Source of the DNA: Candidatus Poribacteria bacterium
Lineage (GTDB): Bacteria; Poribacteria; WGA-4E; WGA-3G
Assembly (NCBI GenBank): GCA_022827185.1
Contig: JAJDTM010000005.1
Span: forward strand, 124,001-188,000
Reading direction: 5' to 3'
Length of the DNA stretch: 64,000 nucleotides
This document shows, piece by piece, positions 47,264-56,376 of the stretch. A program made the translations under genes and the position numbers. Below the pieces are notes generated by a model. It made no database searches and was not told the DNA's origin. It was given only the letters and a program-made list of their open reading frames with translations. The first letter of the stretch is position 1. The number at the start of each line of letters is the position of its first letter.

Positions 47264-47321
47264 GCGAGGTCCCATACCTCGCCTGCCTTAGAAAACTGTA
47301 ACGCGAGGTCCCATACCTCGC
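47264..47321. repeat. Duplicated GCGAGGT palindrome
   Basis: GCGAGGTcccatACCTCGC occurs at 47264-47282 and, identically, at 47303-47321. Each is a perfect 7-bp hairpin with a CCCAT loop. They lie between the HpcH and RraA genes and probably form a REP-type pair that affects mRNA stability. Confidence 0.7.
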
Positions 47322-47362
47322 AACGGCACGGCATACAAATATTCAAAAAGGGAAATCCTCCT

Positions 47363-48097
47363 ATGGCATTAACAGAACAGGAAATGTTGGCGGAATTGCG
47401 GAAATATGATACGCCTTCCATCACGAATGTGGTCGCTACGTATCCGGGGAATCCGCTCTGCCTTGGACTTTATAACCCGTGGACTGAAAATTGGTACACG
47501 GATACCACGATCCGTTGCATGTATCCAGAACTCGGAGCTGTTGCTGGATATGCGGTAACATGTGTTTACGGTGTACCCGACCCAAACTATTCAGAACTCT
47601 CTTTTATGGATGTCATAGATGCGTTAGGTGCTTCCAAACAACCAACGATCTTGGCGTTTGAACAGAAGTTTCCACCCGAATTGGAGAACAAGGTCGGCTT
47701 GGCAGGTGGAAATATGACGGCAGCCATGAAGTCAATCGGTTGTTTGGGGGCAATTTCAAACGGGCCGTCACGCGATATTGACGAAATCCGACCGATGGAA
47801 TTTCAGTATCTATTAAGTGGCATTACACCCGGGCATGGTGCAATGGCGGTTCATGCTGTCAACGTACCCGTCTCAATAGCAGGAATGGATGTCGCACCGG
47901 GTGAGATTATCCACATGGATGAAAACGGGGCGTGCAAGTTTCCGGGGGACAAACTGGAGGCGGTTTTGACGAATGTCAAGGCGTTACTCGAAGAGGAAGG
48001 CGATCGGATTGGGAAGTTGCTTTCAGGTCCGAAAACAGCGAAACAGGTACGCGCAATTTTCAGTGGACATTCTTATGCTGAAGATGATGAAGAGTAG
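47363..48097 (+). CDS. RraA-family aldolase-like protein
   Basis: The 244-residue protein belongs to the RraA/4-hydroxy-4-methyl-2-oxoglutarate aldolase family: RKYDTPSITNVVATYP near the N terminus, LAGGNMTAAMKSIGCLGAIS, NGPSRDIDEIRPMEF with the Arg-Asp pair that binds substrate and metal, and VAPGEIIHMDENGACKFP. Many such proteins, once called menaquinone methyltransferases or RNase E regulators, are metal-dependent aldolases or decarboxylases. Pairing with the HpcH-type aldolase suggests keto-acid catabolism. The start follows GGGAAATCCTCCT, not a strong Shine-Dalgarno. Confidence 0.85.
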   Translation: MALTEQEMLAELRKYDTPSITNVVATYPGNPLCLGLYNPWTENWYTDTTIRCMYPELGAVAGYAVTCVYGVPDPNYSELSFMDVIDALGASKQPTILAFEQKFPPELENKVGLAGGNMTAAMKSIGCLGAISNGPSRDIDEIRPMEFQYLLSGITPGHGAMAVHAVNVPVSIAGMDVAPGEIIHMDENGACKFPGDKLEAVLTNVKALLEEEGDRIGKLLSGPKTAKQVRAIFSGHSYAEDDEE

Positions 48098-48174
48098 GTA
48101 TATTTTTGCATCGTAAGCAAAATTTATGGTAACATTTATTGTATCTCTGAGATGACAGGTTTTGAAAAAATTGT

Positions 48175-48203
48175 TTGCAAGAGATATTAAAATGTCTTAT
48201 AAT
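48175..48203 (+). promoter_or_regulatory. Sigma70 promoter of tyrS
   Basis: TTGCAA (48175-48180) and a perfect TATAAT (48198-48203) are spaced by 17 bp, about 200 bp before the tyrS start. The long leader between shows no T-box signature that I can recognise. Confidence 0.65.
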
Positions 48204-48406
48204 TTATGAAGCAAATAATTTTGATAAACAGTCGTTTTCCAAATTTCTGTACTGCATCACACGCATAAATTTGCTACTAAATTCCTATCGTATACCTTAT
48301 GTTATTGGGTCTGCGAACGGTACACTATAGACCTAAATTCGCAGGGTCCCTAATATTGAGATACAAGCCAAACCAACCGAAGAATCTGAATCCAAATAGG
48401 ACAAAA

Positions 48407-49684
48407 ATGCCAAACGTCTTTGAAGCCCTGAACGAACGGGGTTTTATTAAACAGACTACCAACGCTGAACAGGTCGCAAACCTGTTAGCTGAAGAACAAG
48501 TTACCTACTATGTCGGTTTTGATCCGACAGCCTCAAGTCTGCATGTCGGCAGTCTTGTTCCGATAATGGCGATGGCACATCTGCAGCGTGCAGGACATAA
48601 GCCAATCGCGATCATCGGCGGTGGGACAACAATGATTGGCGACCCGACTGACAAGACCGAAATGCGCCCGATGTTGTCGCAGGAACAAATCTCAGCCAAC
48701 GGTAAGCGTATCCTTACCCAACTCCAACGTTATTTAAATCTTGATAATAACATAGCAGATAACAAAGACTCACCAACCGTATCGGAAGTAGGCAGGTTTC
48801 TTAACAATGCTGACTGGCTGCTTTCGGTAAACTATATTGAATTTTTACGCGATATTGGCAAACACTTTCGGGTTAATGAGATGATTAAAGCGGAAGGGTA
48901 TAAGCAACGGCTTGACCGAGAACTCGGTCTCTCATTTCTTGAATTTAATTATCAACTGCTCCAAGCTTATGACTACTTGTGTCTTTTTCAGAAATATGGG
49001 TGTCGTCTCCAACTCGGCGGGGACGATCAGTGGGGCAATATTCTTGCCGGTGTTGAGCTTGTTCGCCGCGTTGAAGGCGAACGGGTTCACGCGGTCACTT
49101 TTCCGTTGCTCACGACTGCAAATGGTGCGAAGATGGGAAAAACCGCAGGCGGCGCGGTTTGGCTTGACGCTGAACGGACCTCGCCATACGAATTTTATCA
49201 GTACTGGATCAACGTGGACGACCGCGATGTCTCGCGATTCTTAGGGTATTTTACCTTTCTTCCGATGGATGAAGTCCGACGACTCGGAAAATTGGCAGAT
49301 GCGGCGATTCGAGAAGCGAAAGAAACCCTCGCGTACGAAGCCACTTGTCTGACTCACGGAAAGACGGAAGCGGATAAAGCACAAGCAGCATCACGCGCCG
49401 CATTTGGCGGTGGCAACCTTGATGATGCTGCGATGCCGACTTCGACGATCGAGTTTGAACAACTTGACAGTGGTATTCCAATCATGACGTTGTTCCATGA
49501 AGTCGGGTTAGCAAATTCGCGTAGCGAAGCGCGGCGGCTCATTCAACAAGGCGGTGCCTACATCAACGAAAAGCAGTATCGTGCAATAGATATGGTCATT
49601 GGTACCGACTTACTTGAAGAGAACGCGTTACTTCTTCGTGCTGGTAAGAAGCGTTATCATCGAATTATTCTTAAAGAAAATTAA
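48407..49684 (+). CDS. tyrS: Tyrosyl-tRNA synthetase
   Basis: The start at ATG 48407 (MPNVFEALNERG) matches the family; a longer frame begins in the leader without support. The 425-residue class I enzyme charges tRNA-Tyr. Landmarks are YYVGFDPTASSLHVGSLVP (HIGH-type motif), the tyrosine-binding ... QAYDYLCLF and GGDDQWGNI, KMSKS-type GAKMGKTAGG, and a C-terminal S4 RNA-binding domain (NSRSEARRLIQQGGAYIN). It is followed 111 bp later by nrdJ. Confidence 0.95.
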   Translation: MPNVFEALNERGFIKQTTNAEQVANLLAEEQVTYYVGFDPTASSLHVGSLVPIMAMAHLQRAGHKPIAIIGGGTTMIGDPTDKTEMRPMLSQEQISANGKRILTQLQRYLNLDNNIADNKDSPTVSEVGRFLNNADWLLSVNYIEFLRDIGKHFRVNEMIKAEGYKQRLDRELGLSFLEFNYQLLQAYDYLCLFQKYGCRLQLGGDDQWGNILAGVELVRRVEGERVHAVTFPLLTTANGAKMGKTAGGAVWLDAERTSPYEFYQYWINVDDRDVSRFLGYFTFLPMDEVRRLGKLADAAIREAKETLAYEATCLTHGKTEADKAQAASRAAFGGGNLDDAAMPTSTIEFEQLDSGIPIMTLFHEVGLANSRSEARRLIQQGGAYINEKQYRAIDMVIGTDLLEENALLLRAGKKRYHRIILKEN

Positions 49685-49795
49685 TTATTATTATTATATC
49701 GGATTTTTATAGACGCGCTTGGGGGCGCATATTATTATAAGTTGCACTGGTGCGATTCCTCCAACGCACCGATAACCAATCATAGGGGTATGAGT

Positions 49796-52700
49796 ATGAC
49801 AGTTGATAATCCGAATGGGGTTGATGAAGGGACAACCTCTCCAAAACATTCTAATGGAGATGATCGGGCAGGGCTCGTTTTCACGCGTCATTTTACCGAG
49901 TCCGGCGTTCATCCATTCGATTTGTTGGAGTGGGAACGTCGTGATGCCGTCATCTATAATGAAAAAGGTGATGTCATTTTTAAACAGGAGCAGGTTGAAG
50001 TACCGGCGGACTGGACACAACTCGCCACGGATATTGCATCATCAAAATATTTTCGCAAAGCTGGGGTTCCTGGGGCAGAATCAGAGGATAGCGCTCGCCA
50101 ACTGGTGACCCGTGTGGCGCGCACGCTCCGCCGCGCAGGCGAAGAATTCGGGGGCTATTTTGCTACCCCTGAAGATGCGCAGGCATTTGAGATGGAATTG
50201 ACGCATATCCTCGTTACACAACGGGGTGCTTTTAACTCGCCTGTCTGGTTCAACTGCGGCTTGTGGCACGAATATAATATTGAGGGTGGCGGTGGAAACT
50301 ACTATTGGGACCGAGACACAGAAGCAGTCAAGGTCACTACCAATGCATACCAACACCCGCAAAATTCCGCCTGTTTTATTCAAAGCGTCAATGATTCTCT
50401 GGATTCCATGTTGGAACTCCAGAGATCTGAAGTACGGCTCTTTAAATACGGTAGCGGTACAGGCTCTAATTTCAGTCAAGTTCGCGCGAAAGGTGAACTT
50501 CTTTCCGGCGGCGGCGAGAGTTCTGGTGTTCTCTCGTTCCTCGAAGGTTTTGACCGGTGGGCTGGCAGCATCAAATCTGGCGGGACTACCAGACGCGCAG
50601 CGAAAATGGTCATCCTCGATATGGATCACCCGGAAATTGTTGACTATATTGACTGGAAACTGAGAGAAGAGAATAAAGCAAAGGCACTCATCGCCGCAGG
50701 GTATCCGGCTGATTTTAACGGTGAAGCCTACAGTACTGTCAGCGGACAGAACAGTAACAACTCTGTACGGATTCCAGATGAGTTTATGGATGGATACCTC
50801 CAAGGCGATTCTTGGAAAACTACGTATCGGACAAGTGGTGAAGTCGCCGATGAGTACGACGCAAGAACACTGATGGAGAAGATTGCCTACGCCGCTTGGG
50901 CATGCGCGGATCCGGGTGTCCAATTTGACAGCACGATTCAGAAATGGCATACATGTAAAAACACAGGAAGGATTAATGCGAGCAACCCGTGCAGTGAATA
51001 CCTCTTCTTAGACGATTCCGCCTGCAACCTCGCCAGTATTAATCTTGCGAAATTCTTGACGGATGATAATACCTTCGACATTGAAGGTTTTCGTGCTACT
51101 GTTCGTGTCTTCGCGACTGCGATGGAAATTATAGTAGATCTCTCTTCATACCCCACCGAAAATATAGCACAACGTTCTCATGAATATCGTCCGCTCGGAC
51201 TCGGTTATGCGAATTTGGGAGCACTCCTGATGCGCTTAGGTATTCCTTATGACAGTGAGCAAGCCTTCGCTTATGCCGGTGCTATTACCGCTATCCTAAG
51301 TGGGCAAGGATACCAGACGAGTGCTGAGATTGCCAAAAGTGTGGGAGCTTTCGCTGGATATGCGAAGAATAGCGACTCGATGTTAGACGTTATGCGGCTG
51401 CACCGCGATGCTGCCTACAATATTGATCCGGTCGCCTGTCCGTCTGACCTATTGGATGCAGCAAAGGCGGATTGGGATCTCTGTCTTGAAAAAGGTGAGC
51501 AGTGGGGCTATCGGAATTCGCAAATCAGTGTCATCGCCCCGACGGGCACTATCTCCTTCCTGATGGATTGCGACACAACAGGTATCGAGCCAGAGTTTGC
51601 CCTTGTCAAATTCAAGAAATTGGCGGGCGGTGGATACATGAAGATAGTCAACCAGAGCGTCCGTGATGCTTTGTACAACTTAGATTACACGCTCCAGCAA
51701 ACTGAAGCGATTATTACGTATCTGGTCGGAACGGGCACTTTTGAAGGGGCACCGCACATTAATCCGGATACATTAAAGCGGAAGGGTTTCACGCAGGAAG
51801 ATATCGATCGTGTCGCGGAGATGTTACCGACTGCGTTTGACCTGAATCTCGCTTTTGCTCCGGGTTTTCTCGGAGAAGCGTGTCTTGAGCGGTTAGGGAT
51901 AACCGAGGAAGAAGCCGCAGATCCGAGTTTTGATCTGCTCTCTGTCATCGGATTCACTGAAGATGAGATTAATAAGGCTGAGGAATTCATCTGCGGGACG
52001 GGTACAGTTGAAGCGGCACCACATCTTTCACCGACACACTACGCGGTCTTCGATTGCGCTGTTCAGTGTGGTAAGCACGGAACTCGCTATATAAATCACA
52101 TGGGACCGTTGAAAATGATGGCGGCTGTGCAGCCTTTTATTTCTGGTGCGATTTCCAAGACCGTCAACGTCCCGCACGACGCAACAGTAGATGACATCAA
52201 AACGTTATACGTGGAAGCGTGGCGACGTGGCGTCAAATGTCTGGCTGTTTATCGGGACGGTAGCAAAGGCAGTCAACCCCTTTCAACCCGGACCCAACAG
52301 GATACGGAGAGTGAAACCAACGAGGCTATTACTGACATTCCTGTTGATCGTCCTATTCGGAAGCGTCTCTCAGACACGCGGGATTCTATTACGCACAAAT
52401 TTAGCGTTGGCGGCCATGAAGGTTATATTCATGTCGGCTTTTATGAGGACGGTAGTCCTGGAGAAGTCTTTCTCCGTATGAGCAAAGAAGGCACGGCAGT
52501 CTCTGGGTTGATGGACTCTGTTGCTGTCCTTACTTCTATTGCGTTGCAGTACGGTGTCCCGTTAGAATCACTCGTTAATAAGTTTAGCCATGTTCGGTTT
52601 GAACCGTCAGGTTTTACGGCTAACCCTGACATTCCGATGGCGAAGTCGATTATAGATTACGTTTTCCGGTGGCTCGGCATACGGTTTCTCTCCCAAGAAC

Positions 52701-52933
52701 CGCAGGTAGGTACCGACATGCCGGTTTTTGAAGAAGAGATGGTGCCACCTGAGGAACTCCATCCGTATGGACACGGGAGTAATGGTGAGACCGACTCTTG
52801 GCTGGCTCATGAAAAGCAGGTTGTACTCCAGCATGCGGATGCCCCACCGTGTCTTGAGTGCGGTGCACTTATGATGAGAAGTGGAGTCTGCTATCGCTGC
52901 ACGAATTGCGGTGCGACGAGTGGATGTTCCTAA
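49796..52933 (+). CDS. nrdJ: Adenosylcobalamin-dependent ribonucleotide reductase (class II)
   Basis: The 1045-residue protein makes deoxyribonucleotides using B12, with no oxygen requirement. Typical class II motifs are RGAFNSPVWFNCG, KYGSGTGSNFSQVRAKGE, NASNPCSEYLFLDDSACNLAS with the active Cys, and APTGTISFLMDCDTTGIEPE. The C-terminal tail CLECGALMMRSGVCYRCTNC (as CLECG and CYRCTNCGATSGC) is the zinc-ribbon with redox cysteines seen in the long NrdJ subtype. Start ATG 49796 follows AGGGGT; ATG 49790 is an alternative. No cobalamin riboswitch is visible upstream, only a GGTGCG/CGCACC hairpin near 49749-49770. A strong terminator follows. Confidence 0.95.
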   Translation: MTVDNPNGVDEGTTSPKHSNGDDRAGLVFTRHFTESGVHPFDLLEWERRDAVIYNEKGDVIFKQEQVEVPADWTQLATDIASSKYFRKAGVPGAESEDSARQLVTRVARTLRRAGEEFGGYFATPEDAQAFEMELTHILVTQRGAFNSPVWFNCGLWHEYNIEGGGGNYYWDRDTEAVKVTTNAYQHPQNSACFIQSVNDSLDSMLELQRSEVRLFKYGSGTGSNFSQVRAKGELLSGGGESSGVLSFLEGFDRWAGSIKSGGTTRRAAKMVILDMDHPEIVDYIDWKLREENKAKALIAAGYPADFNGEAYSTVSGQNSNNSVRIPDEFMDGYLQGDSWKTTYRTSGEVADEYDARTLMEKIAYAAWACADPGVQFDSTIQKWHTCKNTGRINASNPCSEYLFLDDSACNLASINLAKFLTDDNTFDIEGFRATVRVFATAMEIIVDLSSYPTENIAQRSHEYRPLGLGYANLGALLMRLGIPYDSEQAFAYAGAITAILSGQGYQTSAEIAKSVGAFAGYAKNSDSMLDVMRLHRDAAYNIDPVACPSDLLDAAKADWDLCLEKGEQWGYRNSQISVIAPTGTISFLMDCDTTGIEPEFALVKFKKLAGGGYMKIVNQSVRDALYNLDYTLQQTEAIITYLVGTGTFEGAPHINPDTLKRKGFTQEDIDRVAEMLPTAFDLNLAFAPGFLGEACLERLGITEEEAADPSFDLLSVIGFTEDEINKAEEFICGTGTVEAAPHLSPTHYAVFDCAVQCGKHGTRYINHMGPLKMMAAVQPFISGAISKTVNVPHDATVDDIKTLYVEAWRRGVKCLAVYRDGSKGSQPLSTRTQQDTESETNEAITDIPVDRPIRKRLSDTRDSITHKFSVGGHEGYIHVGFYEDGSPGEVFLRMSKEGTAVSGLMDSVAVLTSIALQYGVPLESLVNKFSHVRFEPSGFTANPDIPMAKSIIDYVFRWLGIRFLSQEPQVGTDMPVFEEEMVPPEELHPYGHGSNGETDSWLAHEKQVVLQHADAPPCLECGALMMRSGVCYRCTNCGATSGCS

Positions 52934-52945
52934 AGATTGTATGTG

Positions 52946-53005
52946 CCAGAGTCATTCAGAAGTGAGAACGGAATAGTTCTGAATGACTCTGGCTTTTTAT
53001 TTTTA
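52946..53005 (+). terminator. Rho-independent terminator of nrdJ
   Basis: A perfect 16-bp stem CCAGAGTCATTCAGAA (52946-52961) and its complement (52977-52992) close a 15-base loop and are followed by CTTTTTATTTTT. It lies 13 bp after the nrdJ stop. Confidence 0.9.
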
Positions 53006-53037
53006 CGACTTGTCGCGGTGAAAATCAAGGAGAAGTC

Positions 53038-53470
53038 ATGAATACGGAAACTCGAAAGAAAGTTTTCATCTCCTATGGACACGACGAGGAAGCCATAACA
53101 ACTGTCGCTAAATTCGTAGAGAACTTGGGCTTAGCGGTAACCGTTCTTGACGAACAGCCCAGCAACGATCTAACAGTTATTGAGAATCTCGAGAAATATG
53201 CAGGCGACACAGGGTTTGCAATTGCTTTGTTAACCCCTGATGATGTTGGTGCATTAAAAGATGAAGCAAACCGACAACTCAACCCCAGGGCTCACCAGAA
53301 TGTCATCTTTGAACAGTGTGCCTTCTTTATAAAATAAAGAAGGCGTTGAGTTACCATCGAGTATTTGTGACGTAGCCTATGTCCCCATGGATAGTGCTGA
53401 TGCTTGGAAACTGAAGCTCTGTCAGGGAATGCGAAGCGCGGGACTGCCTGTTAATATGAGTCAGGTATAA
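53038..53470 (+). pseudogene. TIR-like nucleotide-binding protein (PF10137-type), internally deleted
   Basis: The first frame (53038-53337) gives a TIR-like start: KVFISYGHDEEAITTVAKF, VLDEQPSNDLTVIENLEKYA, IALLTPDDVGAL and NPRAHQNVIFEQCAFF. Then it stops. In another frame from about 53350, KEGVELPSSICDVAYVPMDS and LCQGMRSAGLPVNM match the C-terminal part of the intact paralogue at 54030-54545. Roughly a dozen codons that follow NVIFE in the paralogue (FFGSIGRKRVCILY) are missing. A deletion with frame change most likely inactivated the gene. It starts 38 bp after GAGAAG-type sequence and sits right after the nrdJ terminator. Confidence 0.75.
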
Positions 53471-53572
53471 AATAAGTATATCTATGTGAGTAATTTCCAC
53501 GCCCGCTCGCTTTTTGCTGATACGCTAAATTAATGCCATACACATTTTAAACATTGTAAAGGACAAGAAATT

Positions 53573-54001
53573 ATGAATGACAAAAATGGAGCATATCTGT
53601 CTGCTATAAAAAGTGTAATGAGACCTGTTGATGAACTAAACCGTGCGCGATCTGCTATAGAAAATGTAATGAGACCTATTGATGAACTAAGTCGTGCGCG
53701 ATCTGCTATAGAAAATGTAATGAGACCTGTTAATGAACTAAGCCGTGCGCGATCTGCTATAGAAAGTGTAATGAGACCTATTGATGAACTAAGTCGTGCG
53801 CGATCTGCTATAGAAAATGTAATGAGACCTGTTAATGAACTAAGCCGTGCGCGGTCTGTTATAGAAAGTGTAACGAAACCCACTCTGGATTGGCAAAAAC
53901 GAGTAAATTTTCTCAGCGAAACGCAAACAAGCCTGGGGTTTCCCAATATCATTTCCCTTCCACATTTCAACCCCGACACAACGCCGCACGCCATTATTTG
54001 A
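53573..54001 (+). CDS. 17-residue tandem-repeat protein, probable N-terminal part of the TIR gene
   Basis: The 142-residue protein is made mainly of five copies of VMRP(V/I)(D/N)ELSRARSAIE(N/S), then SVTKPTLDWQKRVNFL and a Pro-rich end. The repeats are amphipathic and probably form a helix or coiled coil. The frame of the following TIR-like ORF is open back to 53907 and overlaps this ORF's end with a Pro/Ser-rich linker (DSPPTASPSEVYEEI), so both are probably one original gene with a frameshift between about 53907 and 54001. AGGACAAGAAATT precedes the ATG. The repeats may oligomerise a TIR-type effector, an inference. Confidence 0.65.
   Translation: MNDKNGAYLSAIKSVMRPVDELNRARSAIENVMRPIDELSRARSAIENVMRPVNELSRARSAIESVMRPIDELSRARSAIENVMRPVNELSRARSVIESVTKPTLDWQKRVNFLSETQTSLGFPNIISLPHFNPDTTPHAII
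53615..53869 (+). repeat. Five tandem 51-bp coding repeats
   Basis: Units starting at 53615, 53666, 53717, 53768 and 53819 share GTAATGAGACCT and GTGCGCGATCTGCTATAG, with alternate units more alike (ABABA pattern in Val/Ile and Asp/Asn). Copy number can vary in frame. There are no spacers, so this is not a CRISPR array. Confidence 0.9.
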
Positions 54002-54029
54002 TTCGCCGCCCACGGCAAGTCCTAGCGAA

Positions 54030-54545
54030 GTGTATGAGGAGATTTCTCCGGAAATTATTCCCGCGCCATCGCGATCGCCAGAGTTAGTACCTATCACAGA
54101 TCACGAGAAAGTATTTATTGTACACGGGCACGACCATGCAGCTAGAGATACCGTTGCAGATTTCGTTGATAACTGGGGATTAAAACCAACTGTACTTGAT
54201 AAGCAGCCCAGCGGAAGTAGAACAATTATTGAAAAGTTTGAACAGTGTGCAGGTGAAACAGACTTTGTAATTGTCTTAATGACCCCCGACGATGTTGGTG
54301 CATCGAAAAAAAACAGCGCAGATCTTAAATATAGAGCCCGCCAGAACGTTATTTTTGAATTAGGTTACTTCTTTGGTTCAATAGGGCGCAAGCGGGTGTG
54401 TATCCTCTACAAAGGGAACCTTGAGTTACCTTCAGATATTCAAGGTGTAGTTTATATACCTATGGATGACAACGGTGAATGGAAACAGAGGATAGTTAGA
54501 GAAATGGAATCCGTTGGTCTTCTTATAGATGGGAATAAAATTTAA
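54030..54545 (+). CDS. TIR-like nucleotide-binding domain protein (PF10137-type)
   Basis: The 171-residue ORF uses GTG 54030, but the frame is open further upstream and probably belongs to the repeat ORF before it. From residue 24 it reads EKVFIVHGHDHAARDTVADF, VLDKQPSGSRTIIEKFEQ, FVIVLMTPDDVGASKK, ARQNVIFELGYFFGSIGR and VCILYKGNLELPSDIQGV. This is the TIR-like family found in CAP12/Pycsar-type effectors and related stand-alone proteins, which degrade NAD+ or bind nucleotides. An intact domain next to a deleted paralogue and to restriction remnants suggests a defence role, not shown here. Confidence 0.8.
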   Translation: MYEEISPEIIPAPSRSPELVPITDHEKVFIVHGHDHAARDTVADFVDNWGLKPTVLDKQPSGSRTIIEKFEQCAGETDFVIVLMTPDDVGASKKNSADLKYRARQNVIFELGYFFGSIGRKRVCILYKGNLELPSDIQGVVYIPMDDNGEWKQRIVREMESVGLLIDGNKI

Positions 54546-54580
54546 GGGAACATCACCGATACCAACACAAGGAAATCCCC

Positions 54581-54730
54581 ATGCCCACACTCGACTTCAA
54601 AGGCAAACAATTCATATAGGGCATCACCTCACCGTTCCTGTCCAAACCCTAAAGATAGACACAGAAAAATCACTTAACACAAGTTTACCATCCCCCCGAA
54701 AAATTTTCGCTAAATGATAACCTCATCATC
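54581..54730 (+). pseudogene. Remnant of a DNA methyltransferase N terminus
   Basis: Three frames in order spell MPTLDFKGKQFI, then GHHLTVPVQTLKIDTEKSL, then SLNDNLII. This is the start of a type III-like or adenine-specific site-specific DNA methyltransferase family (usually continuing HGDNL..ALK). Stops and two frameshifts (near 54617 and 54705) break it. The sequence ends abruptly where the IS630-like tail begins. Confidence 0.65.
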
Positions 54731-54877
54731 CGGATCTCTGACTTAGAGACACTTCGGTTAGAAGCAGAAGCCTGGCAGAAGCATCGCAATCAGAACGCAG
54801 GTCCGGTGGACTGGCGATTTACAGCTGAAGACGCACGCATCAAACTAAAAAAACTATACCCGAAAACTCAATCTTGA
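54731..54877 (+). pseudogene. C-terminal remnant of an IS630-family transposase
   Basis: The last 49 codons read RISDLETLRLEAEAWQ, then KHRNQNAGPVDWRFTAEDARI as two blocks, and KLKKLYPKTQS before a stop. This is the characteristic end of IS630-type DDE transposases. The rest of the element is absent; the fragment is joined in frame to the methyltransferase remnant, marking an old deletion junction. Confidence 0.7.
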
Positions 54878-54952
54878 TGCTCTACTAGTAAAAGTTAATG
54901 AGCGTGATGTGTTTTTAAATCGCTATAATGTCTGTTAAAAAGGAGACAACGG

Positions 54953-56029
54953 ATGAGAAATGTATTGACCCTTTTACACTGCCTTTCAACAATAGTTATA
55001 GTTTTTGCGCATACCTGCTTGGAAATTGATGCCTCTACACGATCCGTTTTCAAACCAGTTGTGCCCGAAGACCAAACCGTAGCCTGGCTGAAGGAAAAGA
55101 ACCATGATGCCGAAGAATTGGGAAAGGGTCGCTACCGTATCTATTGGCGAGATTATTCAGGGGGCGACCTACGTGATAAAGACGGTGTTCCCTATAGTAT
55201 TCGCACTTTTGACTGGGGGCCACGTGGCGGCAAAGCTAATGTACTTGTCGCAAGCCGTGTTGAACTTGTAAAGACCGGGAACCGCACGACTCCTGATACC
55301 GGCTTGCCTGAATACCGATACACTTACAACATCACAAGCCTTGAAACCAGTCAACAGCCGGTTCGCTCTCTTAAGATTCGGACGCACGACCTCCCCAGAA
55401 ATTGGAAACGGGACATTTCAAATCCACTGGGGTGGAAAAACTATGGACAACCACCCCCACACGCGGAATCTAACAATAGTGTTTCTTGGAGTCCTAAGTT
55501 CGGGACACCTCACATTTCTCCAGGAACCTTCCAGGGTGGTTTTGTGTTCCAATGTCGGAGCCTCCCGGGCATCATCCGGGCGGATGTTTGGACATCTGGA
55601 GGCAGCATAAACGGCCATGAAGCAGTCACAACTCCTTATCACCATCAGTATGCACCGCGCGGCCTCGTCGTTGGTCCTGTAGCGATTCCTGTCGAAACAA
55701 GTGTGTTGGAACTCACGCGTCGATTAGAAAACCTCACCTCTCAGAGCGTTACGTTAGGTTGGTTGGATGCAAGTACCGCCGCACCTTTACAGCAGCACTT
55801 AACCAATACGATTACAGTGTTTGGAAAAAATCAGCACTCCCAAGCAAAACTTGAAATTCAACGGTTTGTCGAAACACTGAACGCGCTGGAAAAACAGAAC
55901 CAAACGGCAGTGCATTCAGGGTCACCCTCGGCAGCAGTGGAGAACCAGAACCCGGCGGAGCCACCTATCATAGTGGAGGCACTCTCACTTTTGAAAACCA
56001 ATGCAGCGTACCTCTTGGGAAAATTATAA
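54953..56029 (+). CDS. Secreted protein of unknown function
   Basis: The 358-residue protein has a signal peptide (LTLLHCLSTIVIVFAHTCL). I do not recognise its family. The mature part is rich in beta-strand-like and aromatic motifs (GKGRYRIYWRDYSGGDL, RTFDWGPRGGKANVLVA, PHISPGTFQGGFVFQC) and ends with a low-complexity Pro/Ser/Asn-rich linker and helix. Start: AAAAGGAGACAACGG before the ATG gives a strong Shine-Dalgarno. It follows the IS630 remnant by 75 bp. Confidence 0.7.
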   Translation: MRNVLTLLHCLSTIVIVFAHTCLEIDASTRSVFKPVVPEDQTVAWLKEKNHDAEELGKGRYRIYWRDYSGGDLRDKDGVPYSIRTFDWGPRGGKANVLVASRVELVKTGNRTTPDTGLPEYRYTYNITSLETSQQPVRSLKIRTHDLPRNWKRDISNPLGWKNYGQPPPHAESNNSVSWSPKFGTPHISPGTFQGGFVFQCRSLPGIIRADVWTSGGSINGHEAVTTPYHHQYAPRGLVVGPVAIPVETSVLELTRRLENLTSQSVTLGWLDASTAAPLQQHLTNTITVFGKNQHSQAKLEIQRFVETLNALEKQNQTAVHSGSPSAAVENQNPAEPPIIVEALSLLKTNAAYLLGKL

Positions 56030-56157
56030 ATAAAATGCACAATAGTTTGGATAGTTTCTGTTCCGTTTCGTGTCGTGTTTTCAAGAATGTCTCTATTTTC
56101 CTGTACGTTTGGGTTCGGAAACCTAACACAACGTATTTAGGTCCGAAGTGGTTTCTG

Positions 56158-56186
56158 GACATAGCACTCTGCTGGAGTGCTATGTC
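56158..56186. repeat. Perfect 12-bp palindrome in a 347-bp gap
   Basis: GACATAGCACTC and GAGTGCTATGTC flank a TGCTG loop. It lies about 130 bp after the secreted-protein gene and has TCTAAAAATT downstream, not a clear T-run. The gap 56030-56376 shows nothing else I can identify. Confidence 0.6.
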
Positions 56187-56376
56187 TAAAAATTGTCCAA
56201 ACTATAGTAGAATTGATACGAACTATAAATCAGAAAGGTTTGAGTATCGCAGTATCCACCGTATTGCAGATATGTAGAAAGCGGTTTCCGTTGTTTCATA
56301 GTCTATATTTCAAATTGATTTTGCTATGAATCCGTGCTACACTTGTCACATTACATCTTAAAGGAGGACCGAACTA

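Noticed and set aside
48204..48406. T-box leader upstream of tyrS
   Set aside because: No T-box consensus or terminator/antiterminator pair could be recognised in the leader.
49685..49795. Cobalamin riboswitch upstream of nrdJ
   Set aside because: The gap is only about 110 bp and lacks the conserved B12-box; only a short hairpin is seen.
50081..50950. 289-codon open frame antisense to nrdJ
   Set aside because: It is opposite conserved catalytic NrdJ sequence and shows no motif of its own.
53615..53869. Possible CRISPR array
   Set aside because: The 51-bp units are contiguous without spacers and encode an in-frame protein repeat.
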